64,000 nt of DNA from Prochlorococcus sp. MIT 1314 (GCF_034093315.1 NZ_CP139300.1:62001-126000), one strand, 5' to 3'. Shown: positions 19,222-28,555, counted from the first letter of the stretch. A program made the numbers and translations. Notes: generated by a model from the sequence alone, not told the origin.

Positions 19222-20112
19222 TTGGCTTTAATAATTCCTAGTAACTATCACAAGATTAGTGATGTTGAAAAAAATCATATATCTTGGATCGAACCAGAAT
19301 TGGCAAAAAGACAGGATATACGTCCTCTAAGGATTGGTATTTTAAATATCATGCCTCTTGGCAAGCAGTATGAATTTAATTTACTCCATCCACTTGGTTT
19401 ATCTCCACTTCAGATTGAGCCAGTTTGGATAAAGCTTAAAACTCACTCTTATAAAACATGGGATCTTAATCATCTAAATAATCTATATATAACTTGGGAA
19501 GAAGCAAATAATCCAGAACCTTTAGATGGAATAATTATTACTGGAGCACCTATTGAGCACCTAGCCTTTGAGGATGTTAAGTATTGGGATGAATTTGTGA
19601 AAATTGTATATGAAGCTAGAAATTCTTGTGCAAGTACTCTTGGATTATGTTGGGCTGGCTTTGCGCTGGCTTATTTGGCAGGTGTTGATAAGAAAGTTTT
19701 TGATAAGAAATTATTTGGGGTATTCCCTTTAAAAAGTCTTGTTCCTGGACATCCTTTGATGGGGACACAAGATGATGAATTTATTTGTCCTCAAAGTAGA
19801 TTTGCAGGATTACCAGATTTAGAGATGGAGAAGGCCCAAAAAGAAGGGAAATTGAATTTGTTAGCTTATGGAGAAAACGTGGGATATACAATATTTGAAT
19901 CAAAAGATCAAAAACAACTTATGCATTTAGGTCATCCTGAATATACGGTGCATAGAATTATTAGTGAAATTGAAAGAGACAAAGAAAAGGGAGATGTTCC
20001 AGCTCCTGAAAATTTTGATCTAAAAAGTTCAAAAACCGCTTGGAGATCTCATAGGAATTTGCTTTTTCAGCAATGGCTTTGGTTTTGTTATCAGCAAGTT
20101 AGTCTTAATTAA
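19222..20112 (+). CDS. metA: homoserine O-acyltransferase (MetA)
   Basis: A 296-residue class I glutamine-amidotransferase-like enzyme that acylates homoserine in the first committed step to methionine. Catalytic Cys lies in LGLCWAGFALAYLAG, the His/Glu dyad in LMHLGHPEYTVH, and the N-terminal RIGILNIMPLGKQYEF is the MetA signature. Whether it uses succinyl- or acetyl-CoA cannot be decided by eye; pairing with MetY suggests acetyl. The TTG start has a strong AAGGAG about 6 nt upstream, and the gene is surely co-transcribed with metY. Confidence 0.94.
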   Translation: MALIIPSNYHKISDVEKNHISWIEPELAKRQDIRPLRIGILNIMPLGKQYEFNLLHPLGLSPLQIEPVWIKLKTHSYKTWDLNHLNNLYITWEEANNPEPLDGIIITGAPIEHLAFEDVKYWDEFVKIVYEARNSCASTLGLCWAGFALAYLAGVDKKVFDKKLFGVFPLKSLVPGHPLMGTQDDEFICPQSRFAGLPDLEMEKAQKEGKLNLLAYGENVGYTIFESKDQKQLMHLGHPEYTVHRIISEIERDKEKGDVPAPENFDLKSSKTAWRSHRNLLFQQWLWFCYQQVSLN

Positions 20113-20117
20113 TTTTT

Positions 20118-21698
20118 TTAATGGGCGCTTTCCATCCCACCTAGTCTTTCAAATAAGTTAAGACTTTCTTTATTTAATCCTATAATTTCAACTTTAGAAC
20201 CGCCATTCTGGAATTTTCTAATAATTTGCTCAAGAGCAACAACGCCACTTTGATCCCAAATATGAGCTAAAGACATATCAATTACAATTTTTTCTGGATG
20301 TTCATGAATATCAAATCCTTGTAAAAAATAAATTTTACTTACAAAAAATAATTGTCCTTTTACTTTGTAAGTAGTCAAATTATTTTCTTTTGATCTTAAT
20401 ACAGTTATAACTTTTGCGACTTTTCTGCTGAAAAGAATTGCAGCTAATGCAACTCCTGCAATAACTCCAAGTGCAAGATTATGAGGTTTTGTAAGCATAG
20501 TAACTGCAAAAGTCATAAGCATGACTAAGGTATCGCTTTTGGGTATCTTTCTAATATTTTTTAATCCATTTATATCTGCTGTACTTATTGCGATCGTTAT
20601 CATGATTGCTACTAAAGCAGCCATTGGTATTGCTCCAATCCAAGACTTCAAGAGGATGATCATAATTAGTAGAGAGATACCTGAGGAGAGGGTTGATAAT
20701 CTAGATTTGCCGCCATTTTCAGTATTCATTACAGATTGCCCAACTAAGGCACATCCTGCCATTCCACCAAATAAAGATGCCATAATATTTGCGATTCCCT
20801 GGCCTCTTGCTTCCTTATTTTTATTAGAACTTGTATCAGTTACATCGTCTAAAATATCTTGAGTTAAAAAAGTTTCCATTAAACCCACAAGTGATATTGC
20901 AAGTGAGGTCGGTAAAATTATCCCTAATGTTTCGAGACTAAAAGGTACTTTTCCATTTTCTATTGATCCAAAAGGCAAAGAAATACTTGGTAATCCATCA
21001 GGTAATTTACCTAAATCGCTAACTGTTGGTACGTCTAGATTAAAGAATATGCTTATAAGAGTAATTATTACTATTGCGATAAGTTGAGATGGTATTACTT
21101 TCGTGATTTTTGGAAGCCCATATATAATTACTAATCCTAGGATTACAAGGATCCAAACCACTGGGATCTGAGAGTTGACTGGGTATTGACTTAAAGTTTG
21201 TTCAACTAATCCTTTTGATTCTTTAATACCTATCCCTAATTGAGGTAGTTGTGCTTGAAATATTAAAAGTGCCAGTGCATTTACAAATCCACTTAATACT
21301 CCTGTTGGGACGAATCGCATTTGGTAAGCAAGTCTTAAATATCCCCAAAGAATCTGGAAAACTCCAGTTAATATTCCAGCTGCAATAAGATATGGGACTC
21401 CTAATCCTGGAGCTTTTGATTCTCCATAAGCAACAAGTCCAGTCATCAAAAGAGCTGTTGAACCTGTGGCTGAAGTGATCATTCCCCTTCTTCCTCCAAC
21501 AATCGCAATTGTTATAGATAAGCAAAATGCACCAAAAAGGCCAACTTTAGGATCTACACCAGCTATACCTGAAAAAGCAATTGCTTCTGGGATCATGGCA
21601 AAAGCAACAACTAAGCCAGAGAGAATATTTGACTTTGGATCATCTAACCAATTTTTAGATAAATATCTTGAGAAATTTGACATTGTAAGTTTTTTCAT
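20118..21698 (-). CDS. SulP-family anion permease with STAS domain
   Basis: A 526-residue membrane transporter. The SulP core (residues about 15-400) contains GLVVAFAMIPEAIAFSGIAGVDP and AFCLSITIAIVGGRRGMI, the family's first helices, and a C-terminal cytoplasmic STAS domain (about 430-525, VIDMSLAHIWDQSGVVALEQI). SulP proteins carry sulfate or, in the BicA branch, bicarbonate. The neighbouring metA and metY suggest sulfate, but this is only context. It lies 15 bp downstream of the FAD oxidase gene on the same strand. Confidence 0.9.
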   Translation of the reverse strand: MKKLTMSNFSRYLSKNWLDDPKSNILSGLVVAFAMIPEAIAFSGIAGVDPKVGLFGAFCLSITIAIVGGRRGMITSATGSTALLMTGLVAYGESKAPGLGVPYLIAAGILTGVFQILWGYLRLAYQMRFVPTGVLSGFVNALALLIFQAQLPQLGIGIKESKGLVEQTLSQYPVNSQIPVVWILVILGLVIIYGLPKITKVIPSQLIAIVIITLISIFFNLDVPTVSDLGKLPDGLPSISLPFGSIENGKVPFSLETLGIILPTSLAISLVGLMETFLTQDILDDVTDTSSNKNKEARGQGIANIMASLFGGMAGCALVGQSVMNTENGGKSRLSTLSSGISLLIMIILLKSWIGAIPMAALVAIMITIAISTADINGLKNIRKIPKSDTLVMLMTFAVTMLTKPHNLALGVIAGVALAAILFSRKVAKVITVLRSKENNLTTYKVKGQLFFVSKIYFLQGFDIHEHPEKIVIDMSLAHIWDQSGVVALEQIIRKFQNGGSKVEIIGLNKESLNLFERLGGMESAH

Positions 21699-21713
21699 AA
21701 TTAAGAAGTTACC

Positions 21714-22994
21714 TCATAAAGGAGGCAAAATACCTTGTGGGTCAAAAATATTCTTTAAAATTTTTAATTCATTCATTCTATTTCCAAATGCTAATGTAAG
21801 TTCTTCATCATGAGTATTTAAATGATTATGCAATTGGGCTAAGTGAATATTTGGATAAAACCTTTTTAGGTTACTCCATGATTTATAAATCCAGTCCAAA
21901 GCGACTTCTCTTTCTTTAAGATCATTTTTTTTCCATGATGCATATATCCATGGTTTCCAAGTGCTTTTTCTATGAACAAAAAAGCTTGAGCCATGATTTA
22001 ACTTTTTGGTTTTGCAACCTAATTGTTGAGAAGCAACATAACAGGAATTATTAGGTTTATTGTCCATTATTTCATTTAAACATTTTATGAAAATTGGTAT
22101 ATCATTTTTTAAATCTTCCCCAAGAAGACTAATTACCTCAGAATGGTTATTTGCATTCAGCTCGTATAAATTCAATTCCTTTGGGAAGAAATTTATATTG
22201 TTAAAGTTCTTATAAAAATTTTTTTCTAGAGCAGGAAATTTTTCTAGAAGCATTAAGTATTCTTCTGTTCTTTTATCATTTAAATTATTTTTTAGTTCAG
22301 CAAAAACATATATGTAAATTTTTTGGGCATAAATCCATTGAAGACTAATATTTTCTGGAAATTTCTCTGATATTTTTATTATTTCTGTAAGTTCATTGAT
22401 ATCTACAAATCCTTCAATAACCTTAATTGGATTAGATTGGATAGTCTTAAGTTCTATTTCGGTAATGATTGAGAAGAAGGGTGCTGCGCCTTTAACTGCT
22501 TCCCAAATCAATTGTTTTTCTGGATTTATTTGATTTTTCTTTAAAGAGATAAATGTGCCATTACCCAAGAAACCTTTTATTGATTCAATATTATCAATGG
22601 CTAATCCGTAGGCTCTACTAAGTGGGCTTACTCCACCAGTAAGTATATAGCCTGCCCCAGGAAGTTTAGAAAGTCCGATTGGAAAACTTTGATTATATTT
22701 TTGTAAATGATTTAATAGATCCCCCATTATTACTCCACCTCCAATTGTTACTAAATTACTTTCTCTATCTAGGTGAATTTTGCTGTAATTTTTTCTTAGA
22801 TCAAGAGTTGTAAAACCATTTTTTGCACAGCTAGAGGTTGTCCCTCCACTACATACGCAAATGTGCTCGAATTTTTCCTTAGAATAATTATTCCCATTAA
22901 ATAAGGAATCATCCACGTCATAAATTAATTTCTTTAACTTTGCGTCCTTTGAGTTAATATTTGGAATTTCAAGCAGGTTATTATTTTTTTTCAC
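21714..22994 (-). CDS. FAD-linked oxidase (PCMH-type flavoprotein)
   Basis: A 426-residue flavoprotein. The N-terminal FAD-binding PCMH domain is visible as CSGGTTSSCAKNGFTTLDL, VTIGGGVIMGDLLNHL and GYILTGGVSPLSRAYGLAID. The C-terminal FDPQGILPPL matches the end of berberine-bridge/GlcD-like oxidases. The substrate is unknown. It starts with GTG only 47 bp from the likely start of the divergent cbiX gene, so the two promoters must overlap. It probably forms an operon with the SulP gene. Confidence 0.85.
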   Translation of the reverse strand: MKKNNNLLEIPNINSKDAKLKKLIYDVDDSLFNGNNYSKEKFEHICVCSGGTTSSCAKNGFTTLDLRKNYSKIHLDRESNLVTIGGGVIMGDLLNHLQKYNQSFPIGLSKLPGAGYILTGGVSPLSRAYGLAIDNIESIKGFLGNGTFISLKKNQINPEKQLIWEAVKGAAPFFSIITEIELKTIQSNPIKVIEGFVDINELTEIIKISEKFPENISLQWIYAQKIYIYVFAELKNNLNDKRTEEYLMLLEKFPALEKNFYKNFNNINFFPKELNLYELNANNHSEVISLLGEDLKNDIPIFIKCLNEIMDNKPNNSCYVASQQLGCKTKKLNHGSSFFVHRKSTWKPWIYASWKKNDLKEREVALDWIYKSWSNLKRFYPNIHLAQLHNHLNTHDEELTLAFGNRMNELKILKNIFDPQGILPPL

Positions 22995-23041
22995 TACATA
23001 ATATTGTTCTTTACTATTATGGTATAAGTAATATTTTAATA

Positions 23042-24187
23042 TTGGATAATTTAGATTCGAAGTTAAATAATCAAGTCGCGATTCTTATCTGTGGACACGG
23101 AAGTAGAAATAAACTAGCCATTACTGAATTTCAAGCATTAACTAAACTTATCCAAAAAAGATATCCGAACATTTTAGTTGAATATGGTTTCTTGGAATTT
23201 GCAAAACCTTCACTTGTTGATGCTCTAGACAAGTTAAAAGATCATTCTATAAAAAAAGTAATTGCAATACCCGCAATGCTTTTCGCCGCTGGCCATGTGA
23301 AAAATGATATACCTAGCTTGCTTATGAATTATTCAATTAAAACAGGCATTGAAATAATTTATGGAAGAGAATTAGGTATTAATAATTTAATGATTAGTGC
23401 AGCTTGTGAAAGAGTAAAAGATGTATTTAAAAAAAATAATACTCTCAAACCTGAACAATCATTATTAGTTGTTGTTGGTAGAGGCTCTTCTGACCCAGAT
23501 GCGAATTCCAATGTTTCGAAAATTACGAGAATGATCGTAGAGGGTATTGGTTTAGGGTGGGGTGAAACAGTTTTTTCTGGAGTAACTTTCCCTCTTGTTG
23601 AACCTGGCTTGAAAAATGTTGTAAGACTTGGTTATAAAAATATAATTATTTTCCCTTATTTCCTTTTCTCAGGTGTGCTTGTCACAAGAATAAAAAGACA
23701 AAGTGATTTAGTTGCAATTGATAATCCACATATTTCATTTATACATGCAAAATATCTTTCATCACAGTCTTATGTGGTCGATACTTTTGTAGAAAGGATT
23801 CAAGAGATTCTTAATAACGAGGGTAAGAATTTTATGAATTGCTCCACTTGTAAATATAGATCAAATTTATTTGGCTTTGAAAAAGAAGTTGGAATGGTAC
23901 AAGAAAGTCATCATGATCACGTAGAAGGTTTGGGTGTCAGCTGTGATTTATGTGATCCTGAATGTAATGGTGCTTGTGAAATACAAAATCAAATCCCAAC
24001 TCATAACCAAGAGAAATCAAATTTACCAGAAGGTGGATACTTGGAACATGAAAATGTGGATGCATATCAACATGACCACCACCACCACCATAGTATTTAT
24101 CCAAATTCAAAACACCCTTTAGGACCTGTCACGCTTCGCTTGCCTAATGAAGATCAAATCTTAAGAAAATCCATTGAAAACGACTGA
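23042..24187 (+). CDS. cbiX: CbiX long-form sirohydrochlorin cobaltochelatase with His-rich and Fe-S tail
   Basis: Inserts Co(II) (or iron) into sirohydrochlorin early in cobalamin synthesis. Two CbiX repeats are present: ILICGHGSRNKLA and MLFAAGHVKNDIP hold the metal-binding His residues. A tail follows with MNCSTC, the MxCxxC motif reported to bind a [4Fe-4S] cluster in long CbiX, then further Cys pairs (CDLCDPECNGAC) and a His-rich run (HDHHHHHH-like, residues about 340-350). I prefer the TTG at 23042 (381 residues), because longer versions run into the divergent flavoprotein gene with unconserved-looking sequence. It connects to B12-dependent NrdJ elsewhere in the window. Confidence 0.88.
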   Translation: MDNLDSKLNNQVAILICGHGSRNKLAITEFQALTKLIQKRYPNILVEYGFLEFAKPSLVDALDKLKDHSIKKVIAIPAMLFAAGHVKNDIPSLLMNYSIKTGIEIIYGRELGINNLMISAACERVKDVFKKNNTLKPEQSLLVVVGRGSSDPDANSNVSKITRMIVEGIGLGWGETVFSGVTFPLVEPGLKNVVRLGYKNIIIFPYFLFSGVLVTRIKRQSDLVAIDNPHISFIHAKYLSSQSYVVDTFVERIQEILNNEGKNFMNCSTCKYRSNLFGFEKEVGMVQESHHDHVEGLGVSCDLCDPECNGACEIQNQIPTHNQEKSNLPEGGYLEHENVDAYQHDHHHHHSIYPNSKHPLGPVTLRLPNEDQILRKSIEND

Positions 24188-24537
24188 ATCATCTGTCTCT
24201 TTCTCGACTAAGTCTTAATAGACTCAGTATATATAAGAAATCTTAATATAAAATCTTGAAAGTATTTTGAACTGGATTTTCCACAATTTCTAGGTCGTTT
24301 TCCACGTCCAAATCCACATTGGATTAGAAATGCCAGTATTTTTCACAAAAAACAGGACTTCAACATTATTGTTGACTTTTTTTTTTGCCCTTATCAATTT
24401 TTTTATTTAAAAAGTATATTTTTAAGAATTTAATTTATAACATGAGTCTCATATGATAATTTTAAAAGTTATCTGGTAAATCTTTTTTGACATTTAGAAA
24501 AAAAAACATAATTATAGTTGTGTAGAAAAATAAGTTT
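24188..24537. other. 350-bp intergenic region with DnaA-box-like cluster
   Basis: I find no gene here. It contains a small hairpin at 24207-24228 (AGTCT, TAAT loop, AGACT, extended by ACT/AGT) that could end cbiX transcripts, a group of DnaA-box-like sequences at 24277-24347, and then about 150 bp of very AT-rich DNA up to the DUF2811 start. Confidence 0.5.
24277..24347. promoter_or_regulatory. cluster of DnaA-box-like sequences
   Basis: TTTTCCACA at 24277 equals the box I know from cyanobacterial origins. TTTTCCACG at 24298 differs by one base, AAATCCACA at 24310 by two and TTTTTCACA at 24339 by one. All are on the same strand within 71 bp and next to AT-rich DNA. No dnaA or dnaN is adjacent. 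Confidence 0.35.
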
Positions 24538-24795
24538 ATGGATCAAATCAGCCAAACAAATTTATCCGACGTGAATAACGAGGAATGCTCTTTAAATAAA
24601 GTCTCTTTAGAAACAGAGCTTTCAGAAACTCTCTATAACACTATGAAAGATTTCGTATTAAGTAACCCAACTTGGGATCAATATAAGCTTATAAATTCAG
24701 CATTAGCTACTTTTCTGATTCAAAACGGATGTACTGATAATACTGTTTCAGAGATTTATTTAAATCAACTATTTACTCCTTCTAAATCTTTTTAA
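24538..24795 (+). CDS. DUF2811 protein
   Basis: An 85-residue soluble protein. Residues about 24-80 match the cyanobacterial DUF2811 family: LETELSETLYNTMKDFV, NPTWDQYKLINSALATFL and EIYLNQLF. The function is unknown. The N-terminal 20 residues are a polar extension. Its end overlaps the end of the convergent GMC oxidoreductase gene by 14 bp. Confidence 0.85.
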   Translation: MDQISQTNLSDVNNEECSLNKVSLETELSETLYNTMKDFVLSNPTWDQYKLINSALATFLIQNGCTDNTVSEIYLNQLFTPSKSF

Positions 24796-26422
24796 TATTT
24801 AGGCAGGCTCTCCTACACAAGGCCATCATTGTAAGCGTAGGGCTTTGCCAAGATGAAGTTGGCCAGCAGGCTCCATCTAAAACAAGTACATTCTTGCATC
24901 TCCATATTCTATTGAATCTATCAACTACGCTATTTTCTTCATTGGTTCCCATTGGTGCCCCTCCAACTTCATGTATGTAATATCCTGGAGGTGGGGGACT
25001 ATCTGAAAGTGCGATCAAGTTTTTTGTTAGTAAGCTACCTAATGGGATATTAATTAGTTCATCAATATTTTTTATTTCTCCATTTGCAGCTTTTATTGAT
25101 TTTTGTATTGTCTTTTCCATATGTTTTGCCATATTTAATTCATTTTCGCTCCATTCGAATTCAATGTAGGGAATTGGGATACCCCATTCATCTGTTTTAT
25201 TTGAGAGAGAAACTGAGTTTTTCTCTCTAGGAAGGACTTCTCCATGGGCGATAAGAAAGCCAATGGATGAGTTTGTGTCTTTTTGCAAAAATTTAGGTAT
25301 CCCTAATCTATCAATTGCTCCCCAGATTCCATAACCTCTATTGAAATTTATTTCGTCAATCTTTGGTAAATTTGAACCAAATGGAATAAAGAAGCTGCCT
25401 GCTCCAGAAAGATCGGGAGGATTATCTAATGGTTTTACTGAGTTCTTTGTTTTTGGGACTGAAAAAAATCTACAGATAGATATATGGTCCATGAGGTATT
25501 TACCTAATTTTCCAGAATTATCTTTAAAACCTGAGGAATTTGATTTGCATTCTGAGTTCAGTAGTATTCTGAGAGTTGAAATTGTTGATGCGCAAAGAAG
25601 GATTAAATCACAATTTAATTCTTCTTTGCATCCATTTTCTAGGTTTACGATCGTTAGTTTTGATGCAAGCTCTGTTATCTTGTTAATCTCAAAAGACTCC
25701 ACTAGGTGATTTGAGATTATTTGAACATTTCCAGTATCTAAAGCTTTTTTTAAAGTGCTTCCTAAACTGGAGGACTTCGGCCATCTTTTGTCTTTTACTG
25801 ATGAATTACGGTCAAATCCTCTTGATTGGATAAATGGATAGTTTAATTTTGATTTAACTTTTCTGCCAAAAACATTTTCATTTTCTGTAAGAGGGATCTC
25901 ACTAATATATTTACCATTTGGGACTTCCTTAATATCGTCTTTTCGTCCATAGATTCCGCAGAAACTTTCAATGAAGTCATAGTGAGGGGATAGTTCATCG
26001 TATGAAATAGGCCAGTTCGGTCCGAATCCGTCTTTTTTGGCTGGATGAAAATCTTCTGAGGAAAATCTTAATGTTATGCCTCCCCAAGTTAATGTTCTCC
26101 CCCCATATTGTTTACCTTGAGTCCAAAGGAAGGGCTTGTCTTTGGGGAATTCATAAGGATGCCTCAATTCATTTGAATATAAATCAGGATTATTTTTCCA
26201 ATAACCAGGATGTTGGCATTGATTGGCATGTTTTTTTGTTAAAACTCCTGATAATCTTTTAAATGTACTTTTTGGCTCGTGATTACTAGCTTCATGTCTT
26301 TTCAATTGAGGCCCTGCTTCTATTACTAAAACTTTAATCCCCTGTTCTGCCAATGTAAGTGCTGCTATTCCTCCTGTAGCTCCAGAACCAACAACAATTG
26401 CATCATAAGGACTTATATCCAA
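24782..26422 (-). CDS. GMC-family FAD-dependent oxidoreductase
   Basis: A 546-residue flavoenzyme. The N-terminal Rossmann motif is AIVVGSGATGGIAALTLAEQG with the acidic VLVIEAGP, the substrate-side HEVGGAPMG holds the catalytic His, and the C-terminal LVLDGACWPTSSWQSPTLTMMALCRRAC matches the GMC end with NP changed to SP. Family members oxidise alcohols and sugars; the substrate is unknown. It starts with TTG at 26422. Confidence 0.88.
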   Translation of the reverse strand: MDISPYDAIVVGSGATGGIAALTLAEQGIKVLVIEAGPQLKRHEASNHEPKSTFKRLSGVLTKKHANQCQHPGYWKNNPDLYSNELRHPYEFPKDKPFLWTQGKQYGGRTLTWGGITLRFSSEDFHPAKKDGFGPNWPISYDELSPHYDFIESFCGIYGRKDDIKEVPNGKYISEIPLTENENVFGRKVKSKLNYPFIQSRGFDRNSSVKDKRWPKSSSLGSTLKKALDTGNVQIISNHLVESFEINKITELASKLTIVNLENGCKEELNCDLILLCASTISTLRILLNSECKSNSSGFKDNSGKLGKYLMDHISICRFFSVPKTKNSVKPLDNPPDLSGAGSFFIPFGSNLPKIDEINFNRGYGIWGAIDRLGIPKFLQKDTNSSIGFLIAHGEVLPREKNSVSLSNKTDEWGIPIPYIEFEWSENELNMAKHMEKTIQKSIKAANGEIKNIDELINIPLGSLLTKNLIALSDSPPPPGYYIHEVGGAPMGTNEENSVVDRFNRIWRCKNVLVLDGACWPTSSWQSPTLTMMALCRRACLNIKKI

Positions 26423-26529
26423 AACCTAGTTCGTGATTTATTATTTCAATAAATATAGCATTCAGTAAATAATTAATTTTTAGATTTCAGCTTAAGAAGT
26501 TAGAATTTATTGAAAAACTACTTAAAAAA

Positions 26530-27003
26530 ATGAGATTTATAATTTTACCCGTAATAATAATTGTTTTAACCCTCCCTGTTAGAAGCTTCGCCGCGTTGGA
26601 TTATGGTAAACAATCCTTGGTAGGAGCTGATTTTTCTGGGTCTGATTTAAAAGGAGCAACTTTCTATTTGACTGATTTACAAGACGCAAATTTATCAGGT
26701 TGTGAACTCCAAAATGCGACTCTTTATGGAGCAAAATTGAAAGATACTAATTTAAGTAACTCCAATTTAAGGGAAGTAACTTTAGATTCAGCTGTTTTAG
26801 ATGGAACTGATTTATCAAATACTAACTTAGAGGATTCTTTTGCTTATAGTACACAGTTTGAAAATGTAAAAATCAAAGGTGCAGACTTCACAAATGTTTT
26901 TTTGCCAAAAGATATTGTTAGGGAATTTTGTGAAAGTGCCTCTGGCACTAATCCAATCACAAATAGAGATACCAGAGAAACTTTAGATTGCGATTATATT
27001 TAG
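26530..27003 (+). CDS. exported pentapeptide-repeat protein
   Basis: A 157-residue protein with a signal peptide (residues 1-21, ending SFAA). Residues 30-120 consist of A(D/N)LxG-type pentapeptides (for example ADFSGSDLKGATF, ANLSGCELQNATL, TNLSNSNLREVTL), which fold as a right-handed quadrilateral beta-helix. Two Cys in the last 25 residues (EFCESAS and LDCDYI) may form a disulfide after export. Such proteins are common in thylakoid lumen and periplasm of cyanobacteria; the role is unknown. It converges with the next small gene. Confidence 0.88.
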   Translation: MRFIILPVIIIVLTLPVRSFAALDYGKQSLVGADFSGSDLKGATFYLTDLQDANLSGCELQNATLYGAKLKDTNLSNSNLREVTLDSAVLDGTDLSNTNLEDSFAYSTQFENVKIKGADFTNVFLPKDIVREFCESASGTNPITNRDTRETLDCDYI

Positions 27004-27005
27004 AT

Positions 27006-27398
27006 TTATGCACATACAAGTTCTTTTTTAATTTTTCTTTGTTTATAAAGTGATCTTCCAATAGGCCAACCTAAAGTAGATAAATGTCTCATTAAAGAAC
27101 CTGAGTATTTGAAATAAAGTTTGTCTGAATATTTGATACCAAGTTCTTTTAGAGTGGCTAATAACAAAAGTAGATCTTTCTTGTTGCCTTTCTTCATATC
27201 CAATAATATTAGGGATTGACTTGATAATTTTTTTTCTAGAACCTTATCATTTTCAGCAAAACCAACTTTAAGTAAATTAAATTCATCAGAATAAAGAGTA
27301 TAAATTATTCCATCTTTGAATTGATCTTTAGAAGTATCTACATTAAACCTTGATGATATTAATGTTTTGTATCCTTTTATGATTTTTCTGTTATTCAT
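27006..27398 (-). CDS. small protein paired with the RHH gene, possibly T5orf172-like
   Basis: A 130-residue basic soluble protein. KDGIIYTLYSDEFNLLKVGFAEND has the look of the two leading strands of the T5orf172 GIY-YIG-like fold (compare GYVYLIRVGDLYRIGKT at 7207), followed by a helical part and LYFKYSGSLMRHLSTLGWPIG. The similarity is by pattern only. It starts 2 bp after the stop of the ribbon-helix-helix gene, so the two form one operon. Function unknown. Confidence 0.6.
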   Translation of the reverse strand: MNNRKIIKGYKTLISSRFNVDTSKDQFKDGIIYTLYSDEFNLLKVGFAENDKVLEKKLSSQSLILLDMKKGNKKDLLLLLATLKELGIKYSDKLYFKYSGSLMRHLSTLGWPIGRSLYKQRKIKKELVCA

Positions 27399-27400
27399 AA

Positions 27401-27898
27401 TTATTTGATTTCATTCTGAGCTATTTCGAATTTCTCCAATAGATTGTTTACTTCTGCAAGTGCAATCCTCTTTTGACAGGCCGAGTCATATCTATTTACT
27501 GCTACTGAAGGTATTGAACCTTTGCTTTTCATTTCCCTTATACCAGTTTCTAAACACTGAAAAGCAACACTCGAAAGATCCCTACCTTCTGCAGCAGCCC
27601 ACACTTTCAAAAGATAAGTAAGATTTGATGGTACTGAGATCTGTACTTTGTTTGAATTTGAAGTATTTAATGCAATATCATCGAGACTAATTTCTTTAGA
27701 GGAAATAGTTTCTTTAACCTTTTTCTTTAAAATTTTTACATGGCTTATAGCGTCCTCTTTATTCTTGATTTTTTGTTCTATTTTAAATAACTCTTCTTCA
27801 GAATTAATTAAAGCTTCTAATGCCCATTTAGCATCATCTTTAGCAATGGCGGTTCTATCAAGCCATTCATCTCTTATTTTTGACCAATTACTAGGCAT
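27401..27898 (-). CDS. ribbon-helix-helix DNA-binding protein with N-terminal coiled coil
   Basis: A 165-residue protein. Residues about 85-126 read as a ribbon-helix-helix domain: strand KVQISVP, helix NLTYLLKVWAAAEGR, turn, helix LSSVAFQCLETGIREM. Residues 25-65 are heptad-like and Lys/Glu-rich, probably a coiled coil. RHH proteins bind palindromic operators as dimers. The start lies 32 bp from a cluster of perfect palindromes (27930-27985), which suggests self-control, and the downstream partner gene follows after 2 bp. The domain call is by secondary-structure pattern. Confidence 0.65.
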   Translation of the reverse strand: MPSNWSKIRDEWLDRTAIAKDDAKWALEALINSEEELFKIEQKIKNKEDAISHVKILKKKVKETISSKEISLDDIALNTSNSNKVQISVPSNLTYLLKVWAAAEGRDLSSVAFQCLETGIREMKSKGSIPSVAVNRYDSACQKRIALAEVNNLLEKFEIAQNEIK

Positions 27899-27929
27899 AA
27901 GCTTTATGCGATAACTCTATACTAATTAA

Positions 27930-27987
27930 ATCTATATAGATTGTCTATATAATCTAATTAGATTTAATATAGATTATAGATAGTTTA
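27930..27987. promoter_or_regulatory. cluster of ATCTA/TAGAT palindromes, candidate operator
   Basis: ATCTATATAGAT (27930-27941) and AATCTAATTAGATT (27951-27964) are perfect palindromes. GTCTATAT lies between them and TATAGATTATAGAT after them, giving about seven copies of TCTA/TAGA in 58 bp. They stand directly upstream of the RHH gene start. The rest of the spacer to 28165 shows nothing. Confidence 0.55.
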
Positions 27988-28165
27988 AGATTTCGTTTTT
28001 ATTGGGATCTGGCATCTTCAAAATAATTTTATTTAATACTTAAAACTTTAGAATCTATCCAATATGGGTTTATTGGGATTTTTTTCGGTAATGGCATATG
28101 ATAGATAATTAAATTTTTTATGTTATTTTTAGTTATTTGTTTATAAATTAAAAACTTCCGAGCTT

Positions 28166-28555
28166 TTAATCTCTTTCAATAAGTTCAATTTTATATCCAT
28201 CAGGATCCTCAACAAAAGCCAAGAGAGTTGCACTATTTTTCATTGTTTTAGGTTTGGTGGTTACTTTACAACCATTATTTTCTAATCCTTGGCAAATAAG
28301 ATGAATATCTTTTACTCCAATAGCTATATGACCATACTTATCTCCAAGCTCATAGTCTTCTGACTTTTTGCCCCAGTTATAAGTTAATTCAATTACTGTG
28401 TTTTCTTTTTCTGAACCATACCCAACAAATGCCAAAGTAAATTTACCATGAGGGTAATCCTTTTTTCTTAATAAATTCATTCCTAATTTATTCACATAGA
28501 AATCAATGGATTTATTTAAATCTCCAACTCTCAACATTGTATGAAGGATACGCAT
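28166..28555 (-). CDS. gloA: lactoylglutathione lyase (glyoxalase I)
   Basis: A 129-residue VOC-fold metalloenzyme that turns the hemithioacetal of methylglyoxal and glutathione into S-lactoylglutathione. All four metal ligands of the Ni-type enzyme are at the expected places: His5 (ILHTMLRV), Glu56 (VIELTYNWG), His76 (YGHIAIGV) and Glu124 ([11 protein letters not shown]). Length and spacing closely match bacterial GloA. It starts with ATG. Confidence 0.95.
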   Translation of the reverse strand: MRILHTMLRVGDLNKSIDFYVNKLGMNLLRKKDYPHGKFTLAFVGYGSEKENTVIELTYNWGKKSEDYELGDKYGHIAIGVKDIHLICQGLENNGCKVTTKPKTMKNSATLLAFVEDPDGYKIELIERD

